A DNA stretch of 64,000 bases from Aquimarina sp. Aq78. GTDB lineage: Bacteria > Bacteroidota > Bacteroidia > Flavobacteriales > Flavobacteriaceae. The stretch's first letter is position 1. Every line of letters begins with the position of its first letter. A program made the position numbers and the translations under genes. The stretch covers positions 422,986-486,985 of the forward strand of contig NZ_OMKA01000029.1 in assembly GCF_900299525.1 (NCBI RefSeq), in the 5' to 3' direction. A model generated the notes under the pieces. It was given only the letters and a program-made list of their open reading frames with translations. It did no database searches and was not told where the DNA came from. This document shows, one piece after another, positions 8,229 to 14,693 of this stretch.

Positions 8229-8305
8229 TTTCAGGGAAAGATTTGACTGATTGCAACCCGAATACTGATTTTTTTTTACAGTATAAAAATGCTAAAGCAG
8301 TTCGA
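8229..8305 (+). promoter_or_regulatory. SAM-II-type riboswitch upstream of metK
   Basis: The SAM-II core is visible: GATTTGACTGATTGCAACCC (8240-8259) and GCTAAAGCAGT (8291-8301). P1 can form from GGG (8234-8236) and CCC (8257-8259). The pseudoknot forms from ACTG (8245-8248) with CAGT (8298-8301) and GCA (8253-8255) with TGC (8290-8292). A small hairpin ATACTG/CAGTAT (8262-8267 with 8279-8284) is inserted between the halves. It is unrelated in fold to the SAM-I element on the other strand. P1 is short, and SAM-V, which shares the core, is an alternative name. A downstream TTGCAAT (8333-8339) could pair with ATTGCAA (8250-8256) as an alternative structure. Confidence 0.7.
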
Positions 8306-8374
8306 TTAAGATATACTGTCGAGAGCTTCACATTGCAATTACGCCTAAGTATTTTTCCATAAAAACAATAAAGA

Positions 8375-9631
8375 ATGGCATATTTATTTACTTCAGAAAG
8401 TGTATCTGAAGGACACCCAGATAAAGTAGCAGATCAAATAAGTGATGCATTATTAGATAACTTTTTAGCTTTTGACGCTGACTCTAAGGTAGCTTGTGAG
8501 ACACTTGTAACTACTGGTCAGGTTGTACTTGCCGGAGAAGTAAAATCAAAAACATATCTTGATGTACAACATATAGCAAGAGATGTCATTAATACTATTG
8601 GATACACCAAAGGTGCATATCAATTTAGCGGTGATTCTTGTGGAGTAATCTCTCTTATTCATGAACAATCACAAGATATAAATCAAGGGGTTGATCGTGA
8701 AAATAAAGAAGAGCAAGGTGCTGGTGACCAAGGAATGATGTTTGGATATGCCACCAAAGAAACTGCTAATTACATGCCATTAGCTCTTGATATTTCGCAT
8801 AAAATATTAATTGAATTGGCCAAACTAAGACGTGAAGGAACAGAAATTCCTTATTTGCGTCCTGATTCTAAAAGTCAGGTAACTATCGAATATAATGATG
8901 ATAATGTACCTCAACGTATTGTTGCCATCGTTGTATCTACACAGCATGATGATTTTGACAGTAATGATGATGTGATGCTGAGTAAAATAAAAAATGATAT
9001 CATTTCTATTTTAATACCTAGGGTAGTTGCACAATTACCTAGTTATATTCAACAATTGTTTAATGATCAGATCACATATCACATTAATCCAACTGGAAAA
9101 TTTGTGATTGGTGGTCCTCATGGAGATACCGGTCTTACCGGAAGAAAAATTATAGTTGACACTTATGGTGGTAAAGGAGCTCACGGTGGAGGTGCTTTTT
9201 CGGGTAAAGACCCAAGTAAAGTAGATCGTTCTGCTGCATATGCTTCTAGACATATTGCAAAAAATCTTGTAGCTGCAGGAGTAGCAAACGAAGTATTGGT
9301 GCAGGTATCTTATGCAATCGGTGTTGTTGAACCTACTTCTATTTTTGTAGATACTTACGGAAGTAGTTCTCTTGGATTAACAGATGGTGAAATTGCAGAA
9401 ATAGTAGGTAAAATCTTTGATATGCGTCCAGCTGCCATCGAAAAGCGCCTTAAATTACGTAATCCTATCTATCAGGAAACAGCCGCTTATGGTCATATGG
9501 GTAAAGAACCACAAACAATTACTAAGGTTTTTGAAAGTCCATATTCTGGTAAAATTGAAAAGGAAGTAGAGCTATTTACCTGGGAGAAACTTGACTATGT
9601 AGAAGCGGTTCAAAAAGCCTTTAAAATATAG
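8375..9631 (+). CDS. metK: S-adenosylmethionine synthase
   Basis: A 418-residue enzyme making SAM from ATP and methionine in the cytoplasm. The motifs are GHPDKVADQISDA (13-25), GAGDQGMMFGYA (115-126, ATP contact), GGPHGDTGLTGRKI with TYGG, and GGGAFSGKDPSKVDRSAAY (phosphate loop and catalytic Lys/Asp). The length is slightly above the 380-400 typical of other phyla because of an acidic insert around residues 190-215. It is divergent from the methionine operon, and its own leader looks like a SAM-II-type riboswitch, so product feedback on both supply and consumption of methionine is likely. Confidence 0.97.
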   Translation: MAYLFTSESVSEGHPDKVADQISDALLDNFLAFDADSKVACETLVTTGQVVLAGEVKSKTYLDVQHIARDVINTIGYTKGAYQFSGDSCGVISLIHEQSQDINQGVDRENKEEQGAGDQGMMFGYATKETANYMPLALDISHKILIELAKLRREGTEIPYLRPDSKSQVTIEYNDDNVPQRIVAIVVSTQHDDFDSNDDVMLSKIKNDIISILIPRVVAQLPSYIQQLFNDQITYHINPTGKFVIGGPHGDTGLTGRKIIVDTYGGKGAHGGGAFSGKDPSKVDRSAAYASRHIAKNLVAAGVANEVLVQVSYAIGVVEPTSIFVDTYGSSSLGLTDGEIAEIVGKIFDMRPAAIEKRLKLRNPIYQETAAYGHMGKEPQTITKVFESPYSGKIEKEVELFTWEKLDYVEAVQKAFKI

Positions 9632-9688
9632 CGTTTATCTGGTTTTATAGTTATTCATCGAAAAATTAGGTGAAGCCTTGAAAAAATG

Positions 9689-9731
9689 AGGTTTTCCCGT
9701 ATTATGAAATCAAGTATTATCATTACATTTA
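9689..9731 (+). promoter_or_regulatory. Promoter with GG-TTTT-CC element
   Basis: AGGTTTTCCCG (9689-9699) is centred 30 bases before a -10-like box TACATTTA (9724-9731). This matches the arrangement before the genes at 1005 and 10726. It serves the secreted-protein gene at 9845. Confidence 0.4.
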
Positions 9732-9844
9732 TCCCGTTAACATAATAAGATACAAAACATATCTATTCTGAGGGGAAATAATTTTGATATGTTTTTTAGA
9801 ATTTTAGTGTATCACTATTGATTAATACATTTAAATTTAGGGAA

Positions 9845-10210
9845 ATGAAATTAAAATTTGCATTTAGCATCGCTTTTTTATTAGTATGTAGCATGTCTTT
9901 TGGTCAAGATTTTGAAAATGATCTCACTTCGGTAAAAACCATTGATGACCAAATTCAGGAAGAGCAATATAGTACTGATAAAATTGCCATGACAGATCGT
10001 TTGGTAATACAAGCCCCTATAAGAATTAAGGATAAGGATTTTTATAGCAAGAAAGAGTGGCGAAAAATCAAAAAGCAGCTCAAAAAAAATAAAAAGAGAG
10101 TTTCTAATGCAAAAAATAGTATCTATGCTTCTAAGGTTATGGATACTATATACATAGATATTCCGACATATAATACTGGTAGTAGTCAATCTCGTTTATC
10201 AGGTTGGTAA
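9845..10210 (+). CDS. Small secreted basic protein, paralog 1
   Basis: A 121-residue protein of unknown function. The ATG at 9845 starts a signal peptide (KLKFAFSIAFLLVCSMSFGQ) with cleavage expected after GQ; an earlier ATG 27 bases upstream would spoil it. The mature part has an acidic, Thr-rich first half and a conserved second half: YSKKEWRKIKKQLKKNKKRV, then a short spacer, YASKVMDTIYIDIP and a C-terminal SRLSGW. The gene at 10726 is a clear paralog sharing this second half. The basic helix could bind acidic polymers or a partner, which is speculation. Confidence 0.75.
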   Translation: MKLKFAFSIAFLLVCSMSFGQDFENDLTSVKTIDDQIQEEQYSTDKIAMTDRLVIQAPIRIKDKDFYSKKEWRKIKKQLKKNKKRVSNAKNSIYASKVMDTIYIDIPTYNTGSSQSRLSGW

Positions 10211-10335
10211 ACTATTATTAGATCGAAAATATTCTAGGAAAAATTATTTTTTTCAATTACCTTATTTCACTTTAATTAACATATAGTTATTTCTATCTTA
10301 TATAAAATCTGACGTTTTTCACCATTTTGTGAAAT

Positions 10336-10395
10336 AATAAACAGGTCAATTTTCTTGAAAACAGTACTTTTTTCAAGAAAATTGACCTGTTTATT
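10336..10395. repeat. Perfect 26-base inverted repeat
   Basis: Left arm 10336-10361 and right arm 10370-10395 are exact reverse complements around an 8-base loop (CAGTACTT). The arms include CAGGTCAATTTTCTTG. There is no T-tract beyond the arm end. It lies between the two paralogous secreted-protein genes, in a 515-base gap whose remaining content is the promoter element at 10533-10608. It may act as a terminator, a site of recombination or a remnant of a small palindromic element. Confidence 0.85.
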
Positions 10396-10532
10396 TCATA
10401 TTTCAAAACAGCTCTCACTCCTTATTATTACTTGATTAGCTCAATATTTTATGTTTTTTATTAGAAAAAAATAAAATAAAAATTTCACTTCATATTTAGA
10501 AAAAAATATGAGTAATCACAGTACTTCTCAGC

Positions 10533-10608
10533 TCCTTTTAGGGGAAAAATCCCTGTACTATATTGCGGTTTTTCCGTAGTCAAAATTGAATTAGTATAAC
10601 TATCTTAG
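10533..10608 (+). promoter_or_regulatory. Promoter with paired palindromic elements
   Basis: CTCC/GGGG (10532-10544) and a following CCCTGT are succeeded by the exact palindrome CGG-TTTTT-CCG (10566-10576) and a -10-like box TATCTTAG (10601-10608). The palindrome centre is 30 bases before the box, as at 880/910 and 9694/9724. It serves the gene at 10726. Confidence 0.45.
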
Positions 10609-10725
10609 TAACTGAAGATCAGATGTTTATTTAATATCTAGATTATTAAAATTAATCTTATTTAAACTTTTATAAATAACTTCAATTTTATACTTATGAT
10701 CACTAACCCCCCAAAATCTAAAAAA

Positions 10726-11079
10726 ATGAAAATGAAAATCGCTATGACTACAGTAGTATTGCTATGTATAACATATTCATCAATAGGACAAAGTAATACA
10801 ACTGATTTCAAATCTATTACTATCACTAATAATACGCTACAAAAACAGAACCTCTCTTATACTACTAATTCAATAGAAGCAAATGAAAATGTAGCCCAGC
10901 GATCAAAAAACACCAATAGATATAGTGAAAAGGAGTGGAAAAAGATAAGAAAGCAAATCCAAAGGAATAAAAAAAGAGTTTCTAAATACAAAAGCAATGT
11001 TTATGCTTCAAAAAAAATAGACACTATATACTTAGACATTCCCTCCCATAATGAAAAATCTCGTTTATCGGGATGGTAA
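10726..11079 (+). CDS. Small secreted basic protein, paralog 2
   Basis: A protein of about 117 residues, function unknown, paralogous to the protein at 9845. The start at 10726 (or 10732) gives a signal peptide ending SSIGQ; an upstream ATG adds a polar stretch. The C-terminal half repeats the family pattern YSEKEWKKIRKQIQRNKKRV, YASKKIDTIYLDIP and terminal SRLSGW. The N-terminal half is Thr/Asn/Ser-rich and diverged. Each copy has its own promoter, and this one has a terminator, so they are separate transcription units that arose by duplication. Confidence 0.75.
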   Translation: MKMKIAMTTVVLLCITYSSIGQSNTTDFKSITITNNTLQKQNLSYTTNSIEANENVAQRSKNTNRYSEKEWKKIRKQIQRNKKRVSKYKSNVYASKKIDTIYLDIPSHNEKSRLSGW

Positions 11080-11085
11080 AAGAAA

Positions 11086-11117
11086 TAAAAAAACCGCTCT
11101 CACCGAGCGGTTTTTTT
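11086..11117 (+). terminator. Rho-independent terminator
   Basis: Stem AAACCGCTC (11091-11099) with GAGCGGTTT (11105-11113), followed by a T run and preceded by an A run. It ends the gene at 10726 and may work on both strands, since the next gene is on the opposite strand. Confidence 0.85.
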
Positions 11118-11158
11118 ATTTTTAAAATGTATTAAACTCATATTTCATCTTCACAGCT

Positions 11159-11581
11159 TCACTGTTGCATTTTTAAATAGTAATCTACAGAATGTTTCCC
11201 CGAACCGTAGAACAAGAAAAATACGCATAATAACAAAATTATACTGGCAATAATAAGATTTGCTACGTTCATTTCTCCCATAAAATTAATAAGAACTGCT
11301 CCTATTAATAATGGAAGTTGTGCCGTAACTGACCATCGTGTTAGTAGTCCAAAAGAAATAAGTAAACCTCCTATTAAATGTGCTGGAGCTACATAATGAA
11401 TTATAATCATAGCCCCTGCAAGGTTTTGAACCGGTTTAATAAGATCTACAAGAATCTGGCTATTACTAATAAAATTTATTCCTTTTATGAATAAGAAAAC
11501 TCCTAAGGCAATTCTTAATAAATCTAACGGATAATACGTATGTGCATTAGCCCATTTGTTTAATGATTTTATTGTTGGCAT
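11159..11581 (-). CDS. DoxX family membrane protein
   Basis: A 140-residue inner-membrane protein with about four transmembrane helices (roughly residues 20-38, 55-80, 85-104 and 107-125) and the DoxX pattern RIALGVFLFIKGINF near the N-terminus and GGLLISFGLLTRW in the middle. DoxX proteins have been linked to oxidative and thiol stress, but the function of this copy is unknown. A second, more distant DoxX-like protein is encoded at 13153. Confidence 0.8.
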   Translation of the reverse strand: MPTIKSLNKWANAHTYYPLDLLRIALGVFLFIKGINFISNSQILVDLIKPVQNLAGAMIIIHYVAPAHLIGGLLISFGLLTRWSVTAQLPLLIGAVLINFMGEMNVANLIIASIILLLCVFFLFYGSGKHSVDYYLKMQQ

Positions 11582-11671
11582 GACAAAATGAGTATTGATT
11601 AGACCACTATAAGGTACTGATTTTTAATGCAATAAAAAAACACTCAACTAACCAATCTATAGATCACAATA

Positions 11672-12856
11672 TTATCGCCTTGTATATCTAATGTTTCGAT
11701 ACGTACGAATAATAGTATTTCTAAACAGCATAAAAGCTTCTGGCACGATAGTTTTCATCTTCTGATTTGTCGAATTAAGCAAATGATATGCTTGAAGCTT
11801 CAGTTCTTCTTCATATTTATAATAATACAAAACTGTTGTACATACACCAATTATAAACAATAATGCTCCTATAAAAGCTTGTACCGGCGTTAAACTGTGA
11901 TAAAAAAAGCGACTAAGCCCCAATCCGAACCAGCTTCCGTAAAGCACAAAAAAGTGAATTATATAGATAGATAGTGTTCTCCCTCCTATTTTGGTTATCA
12001 TGTGACTTGTAAAATAGTTTTTCATCAAAATAAATACAGAAAAAAGCATACACACATTTCCTAATCTTATAAATAAGAAATTGTTATAAGCTACTGATTT
12101 AAAAATACCGACACCTGTTATACTGTATATCATCATTAATATGGCCGAAGAATAAAACACCAATACCACTCCTACAGATAAAAGTGCTATAATGGCACGA
12201 GGGTAAAACATTTTCCGTTTTCCGTATTTCAAAAACAAGCTAGCCATAAAACTACCTATACACACATACCCAAACCAGGGTAGTAACGTAAAAATAGATC
12301 CATTTCTACTGGTGAAATAATTTGCAACTGTTTTCGGTAAAAACTCTAATATACATCTACCATACATTGGTTGTAGAAGAAAAATAATCACCCCAATACT
12401 TAACACTATATTCTGAAACCAAGCTTCATTAATTCGACACAAAATAAGATATACTCCTATCAACAGTAACAATGATGTACCTATACATTGTAATACATCT
12501 ACATAAAAAAATGAAGGGTTTACTGTTCCTCTAAAAACTTCATAAAAGCTTAATCGCAATAAATATCCCCAAAAAATAACTTTAACGGCACGTTTTACAC
12601 CTTTTAAAACCCTTGGATTGTCAATTCCTTTTGTGTTTTGCTTTAGTAGCAAATACGTAAAAATAAAGCCTGTTATTGTAAAAAACGTTGGGGCAGTCAT
12701 TCCTCTAAAATATTCCCATATCGTATACACAAGATTACTTTTATCCCTGTACACATCTCCCAAAAGAGAATGTACAAAATGTCCCTGAAGCATCATAAGA
12801 ATAGCAAATGCCCGAATTGCATCAAGAAAATGCAATCGACTAGTACGTTTAGTCAT
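11672..12856 (-). CDS. Multi-pass membrane acyltransferase-like protein
   Basis: A 394-residue protein with about ten hydrophobic helices. The N-terminus RLHFLDAIRAFAILMMLQGH has the Asp-x-x-Arg and downstream His pattern of DUF1624 / heparan-alpha-glucosaminide N-acetyltransferase-like and related membrane acyltransferases. This suggests transfer of an acyl group to an extracytoplasmic glycan. The substrate cannot be told. It ends with a basic cytoplasmic tail. It stands alone on the minus strand. Confidence 0.7.
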   Translation of the reverse strand: MTKRTSRLHFLDAIRAFAILMMLQGHFVHSLLGDVYRDKSNLVYTIWEYFRGMTAPTFFTITGFIFTYLLLKQNTKGIDNPRVLKGVKRAVKVIFWGYLLRLSFYEVFRGTVNPSFFYVDVLQCIGTSLLLLIGVYLILCRINEAWFQNIVLSIGVIIFLLQPMYGRCILEFLPKTVANYFTSRNGSIFTLLPWFGYVCIGSFMASLFLKYGKRKMFYPRAIIALLSVGVVLVFYSSAILMMIYSITGVGIFKSVAYNNFLFIRLGNVCMLFSVFILMKNYFTSHMITKIGGRTLSIYIIHFFVLYGSWFGLGLSRFFYHSLTPVQAFIGALLFIIGVCTTVLYYYKYEEELKLQAYHLLNSTNQKMKTIVPEAFMLFRNTIIRTYRNIRYTRR

Positions 12857-13152
12857 TATTGTGGTCTTTGGTTAGGTTGTTCCCAAAAAACGAGTTTTCG
12901 GGTTGTATTATTGCTTAAAAAAGCGCAAATCTAGACAATTTTTCCTGGTTTTCGTATTGATTTTAAGGTGTTTATCTCTAAGTCCTTAATATTTGTAGGA
13001 TTTTACGCAAGACAATAATGCCATAAAGCACCCTATATCGATAGTTTCAAGACTTTAAACCCATAAAATCATTAAAAGCTCGTGCATAACCCGGCAATTT
13101 TAAAAAGGTTAATACGTTAAACAATAGTACTAATAACCAAAATCTTCAATCT

Positions 13153-13533
13153 ATGAATACAAAAGTAATTTTAAGAATTAGAATAATTTTTGGCCTAACC
13201 ATTTTATTTTTTGGATGTAACAAACTATTTTATTTTATGGATCCACCAGCTCCTTCAACCAAAATAGCTATAAGTTTCTTAAAAGTTTTAGTATCCTCTA
13301 AAACTATGATGTTGGTGGCTATTGTAGAAATCTGTGCAGGGGTTGCTTTATTAACCAATAAATTTGCTCCCTTAATGATGGTCATTCTAATGAGTGTATC
13401 TGTCAATGCATTTTTGTATCACATTAAACTTGATACCGAAAATTGGATAATAGGTGTTGTGTTCTTGGCTCTAAACATTCTTATGCTATATATCTATAGG
13501 GATCACTACAAAGAACTCCTAAAAACACAGTAA
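13153..13533 (+). CDS. DoxX-like small membrane protein
   Basis: A 126-residue protein with about four transmembrane helices. The RIIFGLTILFFGCNKLFYFM start and the Met/Val-rich helices are typical of DoxX-like proteins. Function unknown. The 296 bases before it hold no other feature that I can see, and a strong terminator follows. Confidence 0.75.
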   Translation: MNTKVILRIRIIFGLTILFFGCNKLFYFMDPPAPSTKIAISFLKVLVSSKTMMLVAIVEICAGVALLTNKFAPLMMVILMSVSVNAFLYHIKLDTENWIIGVVFLALNILMLYIYRDHYKELLKTQ

Positions 13534-13538
13534 CAAAT

Positions 13539-13580
13539 AGAAATAAAAAAGATGCCAAAACAGGCATCTTTTTTATTTCT
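13539..13580 (+). terminator. Strong hairpin terminator
   Basis: A perfect 18-base-pair stem (13539-13556 with 13563-13580) and a 6-base loop; the GATGCC/GGCATC core is followed by TTTTTT within the arm. Confidence 0.85.
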
Positions 13581-13702
13581 ATTAAAGCATTACTTAATTG
13601 GTAAGCATAAACTATATAAAACAAATCCTATACTTCACATAAAAAAAGTCAAGTTTTGGCATCTTTATTGGTATCTTTTTCAATAAATAAAAGTCATACT
13701 TT

Positions 13703-14044
13703 ATGAAAACTGATACCTATACCAAGTCTATAATTACGATTATTGCTATTTGTCTCGTTATTATTGTAATAAGAGATATTGATATTATTCCAAAAGCACA
13801 CGCAAACAATGTCCCCACTACAAACTATGGGCTACTCCCTATTAATGATGATGGATCTATAACGGTTCGATTAAGCAATACTGATGAGATCGATGTAAAT
13901 ATTAAAAATATAGATACTTATGATAAACTTAAAATAGATCTTAACAGTATCAGCACACAAGACGAATTGGATATTAATATTGATGAAATAGGAGGAAGTT
14001 ATGTATCCAGTGGTGGACCAATCAAGGTAAAACTACAAAATTAG
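13703..14044 (+). CDS. Small exported protein with 13-residue repeats
   Basis: A 113-residue protein with an N-terminal hydrophobic segment (residues 9-23) that may be an anchor or signal. The C-terminal half contains three in-phase 13-residue units starting at D61, D74 and D87 (DEIDVNI..., DKLKIDL..., DELDINI...), then GGSYVSSGGPIKVKL. The alternating hydrophobic and acidic/Asn residues suggest a small beta-solenoid or sandwich. Homologs of this type occur in other flavobacteria as hypothetical proteins. Function unknown; it is single and between convergent genes. Confidence 0.7.
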   Translation: MKTDTYTKSIITIIAICLVIIVIRDIDIIPKAHANNVPTTNYGLLPINDDGSITVRLSNTDEIDVNIKNIDTYDKLKIDLNSISTQDELDINIDEIGGSYVSSGGPIKVKLQN

Positions 14045-14123
14045 CCTCCAGAAATAAAATAGTATTCATTTCTGGAGACATCTATATTGAATATTGGGCT
14101 AACTCAAGTATCGTAATAAATTA

Positions 14124-14642
14124 TTATGCTCCTGTGGCTCCTTTTGAAAGATTATCTAAGGCTTTAGAAATGATTGCAAAGACATCATCTTTACCAATAA
14201 TCTCATGACGAAGTTTTAAAAACTCAGGATCATTGTATGAAACATTGACAACACCTTCATCATCTTGCCATATTAGAATCTTTTGCGGAAGGTCTAATCC
14301 TGTAATTTGCGAATTCTGCATCAAAGGAGTTCCTAACTTAGGATTACCAAACATAATCACTCGGGTTGGATTCAATTCTAAATCTACTGATGCTGCATTA
14401 GCCTGATGGTCTAATTGTGCTATAATCTTTAGATTAGGATTATTGGTTATGATTTCTACTAATGTGTTATAAGTATCCTCAAAACTTTTAGAGCTTATTT
14501 TTGTGATTACACCTTTTGTTTTGGTAATTTCCATTTCTTTTTGTGAATTCGTTTGTACATCTTTGGACGTATCATTTTGATTTTGATTACATGATATCAT
14601 CACTATTAGCAATAAAACCCCCAATATTTTATATGTTGTCAT
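14124..14642 (-). CDS. DUF302 domain lipoprotein
   Basis: A 172-residue lipoprotein. The start at 14642 gives MTTYKILGVLLLIVMISC with a lipobox; the upstream ATG adds a polar stretch. After a linker, residues about 50-170 match the DUF302 pattern: a strand-helix fold with NPTRVIMFGNP, GTPLM and LPQKILIWQDDEG. In the family some members bind metal or haem, but no function is established. It lies 51 bases after the receptor gene on the same strand and may belong to its operon. Confidence 0.8.
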   Translation of the reverse strand: MTTYKILGVLLLIVMISCNQNQNDTSKDVQTNSQKEMEITKTKGVITKISSKSFEDTYNTLVEIITNNPNLKIIAQLDHQANAASVDLELNPTRVIMFGNPKLGTPLMQNSQITGLDLPQKILIWQDDEGVVNVSYNDPEFLKLRHEIIGKDDVFAIISKALDNLSKGATGA

Positions 14643-14693
14643 TATAGTTTTTTTTAGGCTGTGCCTGATTAGTCGTAACAATCTACTCTATAA

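Noticed and set aside
9881..10189. 102-residue open frame antisense to the small secreted protein
   Set aside because: It covers the coding strand of a supported gene and has no signal or promoter.
13551..13663. GATGCCAAAAC and GTTTTGGCATC 100 bases apart as a possible element end pair
   Set aside because: The left copy is part of a terminator stem and 11 bases of chance match in AT-rich DNA is weak evidence.
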